A stretch of DNA of 64,000 nt from Duganella lactea (GCF_009857505.1 NZ_WWCP01000020.1:30380-94379), one strand, 5' to 3'. Positions 18,256-30,275 are shown, counted from the stretch's first letter. A program made the numbers and translations. Notes: generated by a model from the sequence alone, not told the origin.

Positions 18256-18517
18256 GTTCGGCCAGCATCTGCCCGGTCCGTTCGTATTGCTTGCCCACCT
18301 TTTCCATCAGTAGGCGGTTTTCCGCCAGCATTTTGCGACTTTCATCCGTCATTTGACGGTTTTCCGCGAGCATTTTACGATTCGCTTCGTTTTGCTGCTC
18401 CATGTCGCGCCGCCACTGCATGGCGAGCGTGTCGCGAAATGACGCCATCAGCGCCTCGCAGCGCGCGTCGCTGGTGGCGATCTTTGCGTCAACTTCCTCT
18501 CTGCTCATGTCGGCCAT
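18224..18517 (-). CDS. Small coiled-coil protein with a 14-residue repeat
   Basis: 97 residues, highly charged and helical. Two adjacent 14-residue units share the core RKMLAENR, mirrored by a 42-bp DNA repeat starting at 18315 and 18357. A long coiled coil is predicted for most of the chain, with no membrane segment. No known family is recognised. It lies downstream of hpnC on the same strand and may be co-transcribed with it. Existence as a protein is plausible but not certain because of the repeat content and the 32-bp overlap with the convergent lipoprotein gene. Confidence 0.55.
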   Translation of the reverse strand: MADMSREEVDAKIATSDARCEALMASFRDTLAMQWRRDMEQQNEANRKMLAENRQMTDESRKMLAENRLLMEKVGKQYERTGQMLAELTQGRVSHQR

Positions 18518-18580
18518 GGCGCTGCTCCCACGCTGGATTCCCAGTATAGGCTTCTCAGCGATGACGTCAACTGAGATGGG

Positions 18581-19423
18581 TCAGGCGGCGCGCAGCGCGG
18601 CTTTCAAGCGGCTTTTCATGCGGACGGACGCCCAGAGTATGCCCAGCCAGTCTCGCTTGTTCAGCTTGGGACGGTGCAGGAACACGTCATACTCGACCGC
18701 CTCGATCGCCTCCAGAATCCGCAAGCCGCCTTGCACCACCATGCGCAACTCGAAGCCGATGCGGCCCGGCAGCCGCAACGCCAGCGGCGCGCCGCTTAGC
18801 ATCAGGCGGCGCGCGCGATCGACTTCAAAGCGCATCAGCGCGCGCCAGCGTGGGCGGGCGCTCGGATCGGTCAAGGCCGCCGGCGACACCGCAAACCGGT
18901 TCAGGTCCTCCAGCGGAATATAAATCCGTTCCTTGTGCAGGTCGATCGCCACATCCTGCAGGAAGTTGATGATTTGCAGCGCCGAGCAGATGGCGTCCGA
19001 ATCGCGCACATTGTCGGCGTCGGCCGCGCCGTACAGATGCAGCATCATGAAGCCGACCGGATTGGCCGAGCGCGCGCAATAATCCAGCAGCGCGTCGAAG
19101 GTCTGGTAGCGCGACACCGCCACGTCCTGCTTGAAGGCGGACAGCAGGTCGTAAAGCGGCCTGAGCGGCATGTCATACTGTCGCACCACCTGCGCCAAGT
19201 GTTCAAACATCGGCTCGTGATCGGATGCGCCCTGCGCGATGCGGTCCAGCGCCGCCTCATACGCGGTCAGCGCGGCCAGCCGCTGCTCGGGAGCGGCGTC
19301 GCCCTCGTCGGCCAGATCGTCGGCGCTGCGGGCGAAAGCGTAAATGGCTTCCACCGCCGGGCGCAAGCGCTTGGGCAGCAAAATCGACGCGACAGGGAAG
19401 TTTTCGTAGTGATCGACCGGCAT
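18581..19423 (-). CDS. hpnC: Squalene synthase HpnC (hydroxysqualene synthase)
   Basis: A 280-residue squalene/phytoene synthase-fold enzyme converting presqualene diphosphate to hydroxysqualene. The first Asp-rich motif is D35-D39 (DDLAD) and the second is NFLQDVAIDLHKERIYIP. It has the typical HpnC N-terminus with HYENFPVAS. No good ribosome binding site precedes the ATG. It is separated from hpnD by about 860 bp holding two small ORFs, unlike the usual contiguous hpnCDE. Confidence 0.93.
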   Translation of the reverse strand: MPVDHYENFPVASILLPKRLRPAVEAIYAFARSADDLADEGDAAPEQRLAALTAYEAALDRIAQGASDHEPMFEHLAQVVRQYDMPLRPLYDLLSAFKQDVAVSRYQTFDALLDYCARSANPVGFMMLHLYGAADADNVRDSDAICSALQIINFLQDVAIDLHKERIYIPLEDLNRFAVSPAALTDPSARPRWRALMRFEVDRARRLMLSGAPLALRLPGRIGFELRMVVQGGLRILEAIEAVEYDVFLHRPKLNKRDWLGILWASVRMKSRLKAALRAA

Positions 19424-19525
19424 GGAGCAGGGAAGCGGCGGGGGCCGGTTTTGAGGTTTTTCCAGCGCGTAATAGTAGTTGGATCTTGAAACAAGAGCAA
19501 GGCCAAGTTAATGACGCTAAAGTCA

Positions 19526-19554
19526 TTTGCAAAGAGGGTTGTTCGGCTTATAAT
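19526..19554 (+). promoter_or_regulatory. Sigma-70 promoter of the RND efflux operon with overlapping inverted repeat
   Basis: TTTGCA (19526-19531), a 17-bp spacer and a perfect TATAAT (19549-19554) lie 38 bp before the GTG start. An inverted repeat AATGAC-N6-GTCATT at 19510-19527 touches the -35 box, the usual place for a TetR-type repressor; GTCATT recurs near 19572. No local regulator gene is present. Confidence 0.65.
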
Positions 19555-19591
19555 CAATAAATAACCTGTCAGTCATTAAAAGGATGCCGTC

Positions 19592-20689
19592 GTGTCTACT
19601 TTGAAAAACGTGCTGGTCGCCGCCTCGGCGCTGGCGTTGCTGGGGGCCTGTTCCAAACAGGTTGAGAAAACCGAAGATATCCGCCCGGTGCGGGCCATCC
19701 AGCTAGCCGCCAGCGATGTAGACGTGAACGCCGAGTTTTCCGGGGACGTACGGGCGCGTGTGGAGTCGCAACTGGGCTTTCGCGTCGGCGGCAAGATCGT
19801 CAGCCGCAAGGTGGACGTCGGTACGCTGGTCAAGAAGGGCCAGTTGCTGATGCAGCTTGATCCGCAGGATTTGCAACTGTCGCAGGCCCAGGCGCTGGCC
19901 AGCTTGCGCGCCGCCGAAACCAATCGCGACCTCGCCAAGGCTGAGTTGCAGCGCTATCAGGAGTTGCGCCGGCAGAGCTTCGTCAGCCAGGCGGTGCTGG
20001 ATGCCAAGGAGTCGACCTATAAATCGGCGCAGGCCCAGGTCGACGCCTCCCAGGCGGCCTACCGCGGCCAGTCCAACCAGGCGGCCTACGCCGCGCTGCT
20101 GTCCGATGTCGATGGCGTGGTGACGGCGGTCAACGCCGAAATCGGCCAGGTGGTCGCGGCCGGTACGCCGGTGGTCAAGGTGGCCAAGTCGGGCGAGAAG
20201 GAAATCGTCATCGGCATTCCGGAAGACAAGGTCGACACACTGCGCCGCGTGGCGGACGTGCAGGTGCGCCTGTGGGCCGATCCGAAGCATAGCGTGCCGG
20301 GCAAGATCCGCGAAATGTCGCCGGTGGCCGATCCATCGACCCGCACCTACACCGCCAAGGTGTCGATTCCGGACTCGCTGTCCGAAGCCAAGCTCGGCAT
20401 GACTGCCGTGGTGCAATTCGCGTCCAAGCGGCCGACGCCGCAAATCAAGGTGCCGCTGACCGCATTGTTCTATGAGAAAAAAGCCAGCTCGGTGTGGATC
20501 GTCGAGCAGGGCGCCGTCAAGCTGGTGCCGGTGACCATCGGCGGCGTGGACGGCAACGATATCGTGCTGGCCGGCGGCGTCAAGCCGGGCCAGACCGTGG
20601 TGACGGCGGGCGTCAATCTGCTGAAGCCGGGTCAGAAGGTGACGATTCTGGGCAACGACCTGCCGCAAACGGCCGGGGTCGCCAAATGA
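19592..20689 (+). CDS. RND efflux periplasmic adaptor (membrane fusion) lipoprotein
   Basis: 365 residues starting at GTG 19592, with AAAAGGA upstream. It has a lipoprotein signal with lipobox LGAC (C20). Next come a lipoyl/barrel-sandwich half (GFRVGGKIVSRKVDVGTLVK), an alpha-hairpin at about 95-165, the second half-motif (DGVVTAVNAEIGQVV), and beta-barrel and membrane-proximal domains. It would bridge the RND pump to an outer-membrane channel; no channel gene is adjacent. Its stop overlaps the pump start (ATGA). Confidence 0.92.
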   Translation: MSTLKNVLVAASALALLGACSKQVEKTEDIRPVRAIQLAASDVDVNAEFSGDVRARVESQLGFRVGGKIVSRKVDVGTLVKKGQLLMQLDPQDLQLSQAQALASLRAAETNRDLAKAELQRYQELRRQSFVSQAVLDAKESTYKSAQAQVDASQAAYRGQSNQAAYAALLSDVDGVVTAVNAEIGQVVAAGTPVVKVAKSGEKEIVIGIPEDKVDTLRRVADVQVRLWADPKHSVPGKIREMSPVADPSTRTYTAKVSIPDSLSEAKLGMTAVVQFASKRPTPQIKVPLTALFYEKKASSVWIVEQGAVKLVPVTIGGVDGNDIVLAGGVKPGQTVVTAGVNLLKPGQKVTILGNDLPQTAGVAK

Positions 20690-23600
20690 AGGAAGGATTC
20701 AACCTCTCGCGCTGGGCGCTGGAACACATTCCGCTGACCCGCTACCTGATCGCGGTGCTGCTGATCGGCGGCTTCCTCAGTTACACCAACCTCGGCCAGG
20801 ATGAAGATCCGCCGTTCACCTTCCGCGCGATGGTGGTGCAGGCGCAATGGCCGGGCGCGACCGCGCTGCAAATGGCCGAACAAGTCACCGACAAGCTGGA
20901 GAAAAAGCTGCAGGAAACGCCCGGCATCGACGAGATTTCCAGCTATTCCAAGCCGGGCGAGACGCTGATCATCCTCAAGCTGCGCGAATCGACGCCGCCG
21001 AAGAACGTCGCCGAAGCCTGGTATCAGGTGCGCAAGAAGATCGGCGACATCAAGCTGACGCTGCCGTCCGGTGTGCAGGGGCCATTCTTTAACGACGAGT
21101 TCGGCGACACCTACGGCTCGATCTTCGCGCTGTCCGGCGACGGCTTCACCTATGCCGAAATGAAGGACTACGCCGACTTCGTGCGGCAGCGGCTGCTGAG
21201 TGTGCCACTGGTGTCCAAGGTGGAGCTGTTCGGCGTGCAGGACGAGAAAATCAATATCGAGTTCTCGCACAAGAAGTTCGCGCAGCTGGGCATTTCGTTT
21301 GACGCCATCGTCAACCAGATCGCCACGCAGAACGGTGTCGAATCCACCGGCGTGCTGGTCACGCCGACCGACAACCTGCAGGTGCGCGTGACCGGGGCGC
21401 TGAAGACCGTCAAGGATCTGGAAGAGCTGGAACTGCGCGCCAACGGCACCACCTTCCGCCTCGGCGACTTCGCCACCGTCAAGCGTGAATACCAGGACCC
21501 GCCGGGCAACAAGATGCGCTTCAACGGCAAGGAGGTGATCGGCCTCGGCGTGTCGATGGAGAAGGGCGGCAACATCATTCAGCTCGGCAAGAACATGGAC
21601 AAGACCGTGGCCGAGATGAAGGCCAAGCTGCCGGTCGGTATCGAGCTGGAGCGCGTGTCCGACCAGCCGCAGGCGGTTAAAGCCTCGGTGGGCGAGTTCG
21701 TGCACACGTTGATCGAGGCGGTGCTGATCGTGCTGGGCGTCAGCTTTGTCGCGCTGGGACTGCACAGCAAGCCGAAGCTGCGACTGGACGTGCGTCCGGG
21801 CCTGGTGGTGGCGCTGAGCATCCCGCTGGTGCTGTCGGTCACCTTCCTGTTCATGCGCATGCTGGACATCGACCTGCACAAGATTTCGCTCGGCGCGCTG
21901 ATCATCGCGCTGGGCCTGCTGGTGGACGACGCCATCATCGCCGTCGAAATGATGGTGCGCAAGATGGAGGAGGGCATGTCGCGCTTCGACGCCGCCACCT
22001 TCGCCTACAAGTCCACCGCGATCCCCATGCTGACCGGCACGCTGATCACGGTGGCGGGTTTCCTGCCGATCGGTCTGGCCAAGTCGGCGGCGGGCGAGTA
22101 CACCTTCTCGCTGTTCTCGGTCAACGCGCTGGCGCTGGTGATTTCGTGGGTGGTGGCGGTGACCTTCACGCCTTACCTCGGCTACGTGCTGCTGAAGGTC
22201 AAGCCGCACGCCGATGGCGGCAGCGAGCACGACTTGTTCGATACGCCCGGCTTCCGCAAGTTCCGCGCGCTGGTCAACTGGTGCGTCGAATACCGCTGGA
22301 TCACCATCGGCGCCACGCTGGCGGTGTTTGCGCTGGGCGTGTACGGCTTCAAATTCATCGAGAAGCAATTCTTCCCGGATTCCAGTCGCCCTGAACTGAT
22401 GGTGGAAATGTGGACGCCGGAAGGCACGACCTTCGCCGCCAACGAGGCGCAGGTGAAGAAGTTCGAGGCCTTCATTCGCCAGCAGGAGGGCGTGCTGAGC
22501 GTGACCAGCTACGTCGGCACCGGCTCGCCGCGCTTCTATCTGCCGCTCGACCAGATTTTCCCGCAGACCAATGTGTCGCAGATCGTCGTGCTGCCGAAGG
22601 ACCTGCAGGCCCGCGGCGCGCTGCGCGACAAAATCGTCGATGTCTTCAAGCATGACTTCCCGGAAGTGCGCGGCCGCGTCAAGCTGCTGCCGAACGGGCC
22701 GCCAGTGCCGTATCCGGTGCAGTTCCGTGTGACCGGCACCGAGGTCGAGAAGGTGCGCGCCATCGCCGACCAGGTCAAGGCGATCATGCGCGCCAATCCG
22801 AACACCGTTGGCGTCAACGACAACTGGAATGAGTCGGTCAAGGTGCTGCGCCTCGATCTGGATCAGGACAAGATGCGGGCGCTGGGCGTGACCTCGCAAA
22901 CGGTGATGCGCACGGCCAACACGATTCTTTCCGGCACCACGGTCGGCCAGTTCCGCGAGGGCATCAAGCTGATCGACATCCGCATCCGGCAGCCGCTGGA
23001 TGAGCGCGCGACGATTTCGGTACTGAACGATACCAACATCCCCACCGCCAGCGGCAAGTCGGTGCCGATCAGCCAACTGGCGCGCGCGCACTTCGTGTGG
23101 GAACCGGGCGTGGTGTGGCGGGAAGGGCGCGACTGGGCGATCACCGTGCAATCGGACGTGGGCGATCACATCCAGGGGCCGACCGTCTCCGGCCAGATCG
23201 AGCCGCAACTGAACAAGCTGCGCGATGCGCTGCCGGCCGGCTATGCCATCCGGGTGAAGGGCGCGGCGTCGGACAGCGGCGCGGCGGAAGCGTCGATCGC
23301 CGCCAATCTGCCGCTGGCGATCTTCCTGATCTTCACGCTGCTGATGTTGCAGTTGCATAGCTTCTCGCGGGCGCTGCTGGTGTTCCTGACCGGCCCGCTT
23401 GGCGTGGCGGGCGCGGCGATGGCGCTGCTGTTGCTGGGCCGTCCGCTCGGCTTTGTGGCCAACCTCGGCATCATCGCGCTGTTCGGTATGATCATCCGTA
23501 ACTCGGTGATTCTGGTCGACCAGATCGAGCAGGACATCCAGGCCGGCCACGATCCGTGGACCGCGATCGTCGAGTCTGCGGTGCGCCGCTGCCGGCCAAT

Positions 23601-23784
23601 CATCCTGACGGCCGCCGCCGCCGCGCTGGCGATGATTCCGCTGTCGCGTTCGGTATTCTGGGGGCCGATGGCGGTGGCGATTATGGGCGGGCTGATCTTG
23701 GCCACGGCGCTGACCTTGTTATTCCTGCCGGCGCTTTACGCGGCCTGGTTCCGGGTCAAAAAGCCCACGAATCAAGCAAAATAA
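20686..23784 (+). CDS. RND efflux permease (AcrB/MexF-like)
   Basis: 1032 residues, usual for the family, with two sets of membrane helices. The first helix is at about 15-32. The proton-relay acidic pair is seen in GLLVDDAIIAVEMM (about residues 410-425). The second half has LGIIALFGMIIRNSVILVDQ. The ATG at 20686 overlaps the adaptor stop by four bases; open frame further upstream is only the shadow of the adaptor gene. Substrates cannot be deduced. A terminator follows at 23894. Confidence 0.94.
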   Translation: MKEGFNLSRWALEHIPLTRYLIAVLLIGGFLSYTNLGQDEDPPFTFRAMVVQAQWPGATALQMAEQVTDKLEKKLQETPGIDEISSYSKPGETLIILKLRESTPPKNVAEAWYQVRKKIGDIKLTLPSGVQGPFFNDEFGDTYGSIFALSGDGFTYAEMKDYADFVRQRLLSVPLVSKVELFGVQDEKINIEFSHKKFAQLGISFDAIVNQIATQNGVESTGVLVTPTDNLQVRVTGALKTVKDLEELELRANGTTFRLGDFATVKREYQDPPGNKMRFNGKEVIGLGVSMEKGGNIIQLGKNMDKTVAEMKAKLPVGIELERVSDQPQAVKASVGEFVHTLIEAVLIVLGVSFVALGLHSKPKLRLDVRPGLVVALSIPLVLSVTFLFMRMLDIDLHKISLGALIIALGLLVDDAIIAVEMMVRKMEEGMSRFDAATFAYKSTAIPMLTGTLITVAGFLPIGLAKSAAGEYTFSLFSVNALALVISWVVAVTFTPYLGYVLLKVKPHADGGSEHDLFDTPGFRKFRALVNWCVEYRWITIGATLAVFALGVYGFKFIEKQFFPDSSRPELMVEMWTPEGTTFAANEAQVKKFEAFIRQQEGVLSVTSYVGTGSPRFYLPLDQIFPQTNVSQIVVLPKDLQARGALRDKIVDVFKHDFPEVRGRVKLLPNGPPVPYPVQFRVTGTEVEKVRAIADQVKAIMRANPNTVGVNDNWNESVKVLRLDLDQDKMRALGVTSQTVMRTANTILSGTTVGQFREGIKLIDIRIRQPLDERATISVLNDTNIPTASGKSVPISQLARAHFVWEPGVVWREGRDWAITVQSDVGDHIQGPTVSGQIEPQLNKLRDALPAGYAIRVKGAASDSGAAEASIAANLPLAIFLIFTLLMLQLHSFSRALLVFLTGPLGVAGAAMALLLLGRPLGFVANLGIIALFGMIIRNSVILVDQIEQDIQAGHDPWTAIVESAVRRCRPIILTAAAAALAMIPLSRSVFWGPMAVAIMGGLILATALTLLFLPALYAAWFRVKKPTNQAK

Positions 23785-23859
23785 TAGTTTTTTTAGCGGA
23801 ATGTTAGCGACATGGTAAAAATCGTCACCATTCCGCGAAAAACCCGTTAGAATATCGCG

Positions 23860-23934
23860 TTGAAGTTGAAAGCTCCTGCATAAGAGCAGGAATAGGGCGA
23901 CCGTTTTCACTTACGGGTCGCCCTTTGCTTTTGT
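23860..23934 (+). ncRNA. Candidate small RNA: promoter-like box, two hairpins and a terminator
   Basis: TAGAAT at 23848-23853 could serve as a -10 box (no clear -35). It is followed by a small hairpin (TCCTGC 23874-23879 with GCAGGA 23886-23891) and a 9-bp terminator hairpin. The ~75-nt unit lies between the RND permease and tRNA-Leu and codes for nothing recognisable. It could simply be the 3' end of the efflux mRNA. Confidence 0.3.
23894..23934 (+). terminator. Rho-independent terminator after the RND operon
   Basis: A 9-bp stem AGGGCGACC (23894-23902) pairs with GGTCGCCCT (23916-23924) and is followed by TTGCTTTTG. It separates the efflux operon from tRNA-Leu. Confidence 0.75.
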
Positions 23935-23945
23935 GCAAACATGCC

Positions 23946-24032
23946 GCGAGGATGGCGAAATTGGTAGACGCACCAGGTTTAGGTCCTGACGCCAGCAATG
24001 GTGTGGGGGTTCGAGTCCCCCTCCTCGCACCA
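23946..24032 (+). tRNA. tRNA-Leu(TAG)
   Basis: An 87-nt class II tRNA with encoded CCA. The acceptor stem is GCGAGGA/TCCTCGC, the anticodon loop TTTAGGT gives anticodon TAG, and there is a short variable arm. The last base pair of the anticodon stem would be C-A. It lies just before tig. Confidence 0.95.
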
Positions 24033-24066
24033 ACTGTACTTTTTATTTTTTGGACGATTTTTTAAC

Positions 24067-25407
24067 ATGGCAACTGCAGTCGAAACCTTGGGCAAACTCG
24101 AACGTCGTATCACGATCTCCTTCCCGCTGACCGAAGTCCGCGCTGAAGTTGAGAAGCGCCTGAAAGTGCAAGCCAAAACGGCTAAGGCACCAGGCTTCCG
24201 TCCGGGCAAAGTTCCTCTGAAAATGGTCGCAGCACAATACGGTTATCAGATCGAGACCGAAGTGCTGAATGATAAAGTTGGCCGCGCTTTCAACGACGCC
24301 GCAAACGAAGCCCAACTGCGCGTTGCCGGCTACCCGAACATCGAGCCGAAGCAGGAATCGCCCGCCGGCGTGCTGACCTTCGACGCCACCTTCGAAGTGT
24401 ATCCGGAAGTCGTCATCGGCGACCTGACCACCGTCGAAATCGAAACCGTCAAAGCCGATGTCAGCGACGCTGAAATCGACAAGACCATCGAAATCCTGCG
24501 CAAACAGCGCGTGCACTTCCACACCAAAGGTGAAGCCGGCGAACACGGCGACGGTGGCGAAGCCATCGCCGCCAACGGCGACCGCGCGACCGTCGACTTC
24601 GTCGGCTCGATCGACGGCGTGGAATTCCCAGGCGGTAAAGCCGAAGACTACCCGTTCGTGCTGGGCGAAGGCCGCATGCTGCCAGAATTCGAAGCCGCGA
24701 CCGTCGGCCTGAAAGTGGGCGAGTCCAAGACCTTCCCACTGGCCTTCCCGGAGGACTACCATGGTAAAGACGTGGCCGGTAAAACCGCCTCGTTCACCAT
24801 CACGCTGAAAAAACTGGAATGGGCGCACCTGCCGGAAGTGGACGCCGAGTTCGCCAAATCGCTGGGCGTGGCCGATGGCGACGTCGCCAAAATGCGCGAT
24901 GACATCAAGGTCAACCTGGAGCGTGAAGTCGCCGGCCGCGTGAAAGCACGCAACAAAGAAGCCGTGATGGAAACCCTGGTCAAGACCGCGACCCTGGACG
25001 TGCCGAAATCGCTGATCGCCCAGGACACCGAGCGTCTGGCCGAGATGACCCGCCAGGACATGGCGCAGCGCGGCATGAACGTCAAGGACGTGCCATTCCC
25101 ACCAGAACTGTTCGCGGAAAAAGCCGAGCGTCGCGTACGCCTGGGCCTGATCCTGTCGCAACTGGTTGGTGAAAACAACCTGCAAGCGCAGCCAGAGCAA
25201 GTGAAAGCCCAGATCGAAGACTTCGCACAAAGCTACGAAGACCCACGTGAAGTGCTGAAGTACTACTACAGCGACCGTCGTCGTCTGGCCGAGATCGAGG
25301 CCCTTGTTTTGGAAGAAAACGTCGTCAACTACGTCCTGGGCCTGTCGAAAACCTCGTCCAAGGCGATCGCCTTTGATGAGCTGATGGGAAGCAACGCACA
25401 AGCGTAA
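24067..25407 (+). CDS. tig: Trigger factor (ribosome-associated chaperone, peptidyl-prolyl isomerase)
   Basis: 446 residues. The ribosome-binding signature GFRPGK is at 43-48 in the N-terminal domain, followed by an FKBP-type isomerase domain at about 150-245 and a helical C-terminal chaperone domain. The ATG at 24067 begins the conserved N-terminus; the open frame upstream runs back into tRNA-Leu and is not coding. It heads the conserved block tig-clpP-clpX-lon-hupB-ppiD. Confidence 0.97.
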   Translation: MATAVETLGKLERRITISFPLTEVRAEVEKRLKVQAKTAKAPGFRPGKVPLKMVAAQYGYQIETEVLNDKVGRAFNDAANEAQLRVAGYPNIEPKQESPAGVLTFDATFEVYPEVVIGDLTTVEIETVKADVSDAEIDKTIEILRKQRVHFHTKGEAGEHGDGGEAIAANGDRATVDFVGSIDGVEFPGGKAEDYPFVLGEGRMLPEFEAATVGLKVGESKTFPLAFPEDYHGKDVAGKTASFTITLKKLEWAHLPEVDAEFAKSLGVADGDVAKMRDDIKVNLEREVAGRVKARNKEAVMETLVKTATLDVPKSLIAQDTERLAEMTRQDMAQRGMNVKDVPFPPELFAEKAERRVRLGLILSQLVGENNLQAQPEQVKAQIEDFAQSYEDPREVLKYYYSDRRRLAEIEALVLEENVVNYVLGLSKTSSKAIAFDELMGSNAQA

Positions 25408-25441
25408 TTCAGTTAGGTTAGAATAAAGACAGCGTCACCGC

Positions 25442-25469
25442 CGTCGTTCCGGCCTGCGCCGGAACGACG
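25442..25469. repeat. Strong 12-bp hairpin between tig and clpP
   Basis: CGTCGTTCCGGC pairs perfectly with GCCGGAACGACG around a CTGC loop, with a further four pairs outside a one-base bulge. No T-run follows, so it is a poor terminator. Its inner stem matches the hairpin at 33166-33189 with paired substitutions, suggesting a dispersed element. Confidence 0.7.
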
Positions 25470-25513
25470 CGGTGGTAATGTTTCTGAACCTGGCTGCTTC
25501 ACAAGGAAATAGA

Positions 25514-26140
25514 ATGACTGGTATGAACCGTAATCCGGCACTGGACACTCAAATGTTGGGCCTGGTCCCGATGGTGGTGGAACAAAGCGGTCGCGGCGAG
25601 CGCTCCTACGACATCTACTCGCGCCTGCTCAAAGAACGCATTATCTTCATGGTCGGCCCGGTCAACGACCAGATGGCCAACCTGGTGGTGGCCCAGTTGC
25701 TGTTCCTGGAAAGCGAAAATCCGGACAAGGATATCTCGCTGTACATCAACTCGCCTGGCGGTTCGGTATCGGCCGGCCTGGCCATCTTCGATACGATGCA
25801 GTTCATCAAACCGGACGTGTCGACGCTGTGCACCGGCATCGCCGCCTCGATGGGTGCGTTCCTGCTGGCCGCCGGCGCCAAAGGCAAGCGTTTCTCGCTG
25901 CCGAACTCGCGCGTGATGATTCACCAGCCTTCGGGCGGCTCGCAAGGCATGGCGTCGGACATCGAGATCCAGGCCAAAGAGATCCTCTACCTGCGCCACC
26001 GTCTGAATTCGATCATGGCCGAGCGCACCGGCCAAAGTATCGAACAGGTCGCCAAAGACACCGACCGTGATCGCTTCATGTCGGCGGAAGAAGCGGTAGA
26101 GTACGGTTTGATCGACAAAGTGTTGACCAACCGGGCTTGA
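25514..26140 (+). CDS. clpP: ATP-dependent Clp protease proteolytic subunit
   Basis: A 208-residue serine protease of the ClpXP/ClpAP barrel. The catalytic triad S112 (GIAASMGAF), H137 (MIHQPSGG) and D186 keeps the spacing of E. coli ClpP (S111/H136/D185 in the precursor). The ATG at 25514 follows AAGGAAAT; an upstream in-frame GTG at 25472 lies within the hairpin region and is unlikely. An N-terminal propeptide is probably removed by self-cleavage. Confidence 0.97.
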   Translation: MTGMNRNPALDTQMLGLVPMVVEQSGRGERSYDIYSRLLKERIIFMVGPVNDQMANLVVAQLLFLESENPDKDISLYINSPGGSVSAGLAIFDTMQFIKPDVSTLCTGIAASMGAFLLAAGAKGKRFSLPNSRVMIHQPSGGSQGMASDIEIQAKEILYLRHRLNSIMAERTGQSIEQVAKDTDRDRFMSAEEAVEYGLIDKVLTNRA

Positions 26141-26167
26141 TGCTTCCGACGCAGCATTGCTAAAAAG

Positions 26168-26204
26168 ACGCCCGGACGATTAATCGTTCGGGCGTTTCGT
26201 TTTT
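26168..26204 (+). terminator. Terminator between clpP and clpX
   Basis: A 13-position stem (26168-26180 with 26183-26195, one G-T pair) is followed by TTTCGTTTTTA. It implies that clpX has at least partly independent transcription. Confidence 0.85.
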
Positions 26205-26309
26205 ATTTCGGGTAGCATGTGATTGTAGGCGGATTTTTCCGGACTGCATTTATGAGTCGCGTGCTAGCCGATCACGGCTAAGCCATTCTGTAACCAAAGA
26301 AAACTGCCC

Positions 26310-27578
26310 ATGTCAGACAAAAAATCCTCCAGCGGCGAAAAACTGCTGTACTGCTCGTTCTGCGGCAAAAGCCAGCACGAGGTGAAAAAGCTCATCGCCG
26401 GCCCCTCGGTGTTCATTTGCGACGAGTGTATCGATCTGTGCAATGACATCATCCGCGATGAGACCTCGGCCATCGAGTCGGTCGCGGGCGCCAAGTCGGA
26501 CCTGCCGACTCCGCATGAAATCAAGGACTTGCTGGACCAGTACGTGATCGGCCAGCAAACAGCCAAGCGTATCCTGTCGGTGGCGGTGTACAACCACTAC
26601 AAGCGCCTCAAGCACCTGGGTAAAAAAGACGAGGTCGAGCTGGCCAAGTCCAACATCCTGCTGGTCGGTCCGACCGGTTCCGGCAAAACGCTGCTGGCGC
26701 AGACGCTGGCTCGCATGCTCAACGTGCCGTTCGTGATCGCCGACGCCACCACGCTGACCGAAGCCGGCTACGTGGGCGAGGACGTCGAGAATATCATTCA
26801 GAAACTGTTGCAGAGTTGCAACTATGATGTGGACAAGGCGCAACGCGGCATCGTCTACATCGACGAGATCGACAAGATCTCGCGCAAGTCGGACAATCCG
26901 TCGATCACCCGCGACGTCTCGGGCGAGGGTGTGCAGCAGGCGCTGCTGAAACTGATCGAGGGCACCATGGCCTCGGTGCCGCCACAGGGCGGCCGCAAGC
27001 ATCCGAACCAGGACTTCGTGCAGATCGACACCACCAACATCATGTTCATCTGCGGCGGCGCCTTCGATGGTCTGGCCAAGGTGATCGAGAACCGTTCGGA
27101 AAAATCCGGCATCGGCTTCGGCGCGTCGGTCAAGAGCAAGTCCGAGCGCGCCGTCAGCGAAGTGCTGATGGAAGCGGAACCGGAAGATCTGATCAAGTTC
27201 GGCCTGATCCCTGAACTGGTGGGCCGTCTGCCGGTGGTGGCGACGCTGGCGGAACTGACCGAGGAAGCGCTGATCCAGATTCTGGTCGAGCCGAAGAATG
27301 CGCTGATCAAGCAATACTCGAAGCTGCTGGAAATGGAAGGCGCCGAACTGGAAATCCGTCCGGCCGCGCTGCACGCGATCGCCAAGAAAGCGCTGGCGCG
27401 TAAAACCGGCGCCCGCGGTCTGCGTTCGATCCTGGAACACGCGCTGCTTGATACCATGTATGAATTGCCCAATGAAACCAATGTGACTAAAGTGGTTATT
27501 GATGAGAATACCATCACCAGTGGCGCAAAACCTTTGTTGATTTATCAGGAGCAAGCAAAGGCGTCTGGTGAGAATTAA
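26310..27578 (+). CDS. clpX: ATP-dependent Clp protease ATP-binding subunit
   Basis: A 422-residue AAA+ unfoldase that feeds ClpP. The N-terminal zinc-binding domain has C15, C18, C37 and C40. Walker A is GPTGSGKT at 120-127 and Walker B is in [10 protein letters not shown]. Length and order are as in E. coli (424 residues). Confidence 0.98.
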   Translation: MSDKKSSSGEKLLYCSFCGKSQHEVKKLIAGPSVFICDECIDLCNDIIRDETSAIESVAGAKSDLPTPHEIKDLLDQYVIGQQTAKRILSVAVYNHYKRLKHLGKKDEVELAKSNILLVGPTGSGKTLLAQTLARMLNVPFVIADATTLTEAGYVGEDVENIIQKLLQSCNYDVDKAQRGIVYIDEIDKISRKSDNPSITRDVSGEGVQQALLKLIEGTMASVPPQGGRKHPNQDFVQIDTTNIMFICGGAFDGLAKVIENRSEKSGIGFGASVKSKSERAVSEVLMEAEPEDLIKFGLIPELVGRLPVVATLAELTEEALIQILVEPKNALIKQYSKLLEMEGAELEIRPAALHAIAKKALARKTGARGLRSILEHALLDTMYELPNETNVTKVVIDENTITSGAKPLLIYQEQAKASGEN

Positions 27579-27682
27579 ATAACTTGTGCACACTTGCCCC
27601 GCTCAGCAGCAAAATTCATTTCGCATCCGTGGGGCAAGGCGGTACAATCAAAATCAATAAAAGCATACAGGCTTCATTCGGA

Positions 27683-27719
27683 AAGCCACTCGTGACGCCC
27701 GTCGCGCGTGGCTTTTTTA
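27683..27719 (+). terminator. Terminator after clpX
   Basis: AAAGCCAC (27683-27690) pairs with GTGGCTTT (27709-27716), followed by a T-run. The rest of the 265-bp gap before lon is AT-rich. A heat-shock-like promoter would be expected, but no convincing sigma-32 match was seen. Confidence 0.75.
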
Positions 27720-27843
27720 TTTAGTCTTTCTTTTAGAGTAAAGAAAACATTCTTTAATATGAGAATTATTTTCTTGCAGCTCGGTCTTGTGATTCGGCGA
27801 AACAGTGCCCACATCATCAACACGCTTTCACATAAGGTACGCC

Positions 27844-30255
<2,412 letters not shown>

Positions 30256-30275
30256 CTTTCCGCTGTAATATCCTC

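Noticed and set aside
18315..18380. Possible CRISPR-like repeat
   Set aside because: Only two imperfect 42-bp units without spacers, in frame within an ORF; it is a protein repeat.
20494..20685. N-terminal extension of the RND permease frame
   Set aside because: Overlaps the adaptor gene in another frame; the true start is the ATGA overlap at 20686.
20632..23550. 972-codon open frame antisense to the RND permease
   Set aside because: Shadow of G/C third-position bias; the plus-strand RND protein has complete family motifs, and the antisense product is Arg/His/Gln-rich without any domain.
23998..24066. N-terminal extension of trigger factor into tRNA-Leu
   Set aside because: Would translate tRNA sequence; the family N-terminus begins at 24067.
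27720..27843. Sigma-32 heat-shock promoter before lon
   Set aside because: Expected from lon biology, but no segment matches the -35/-10 consensus and spacing well enough.
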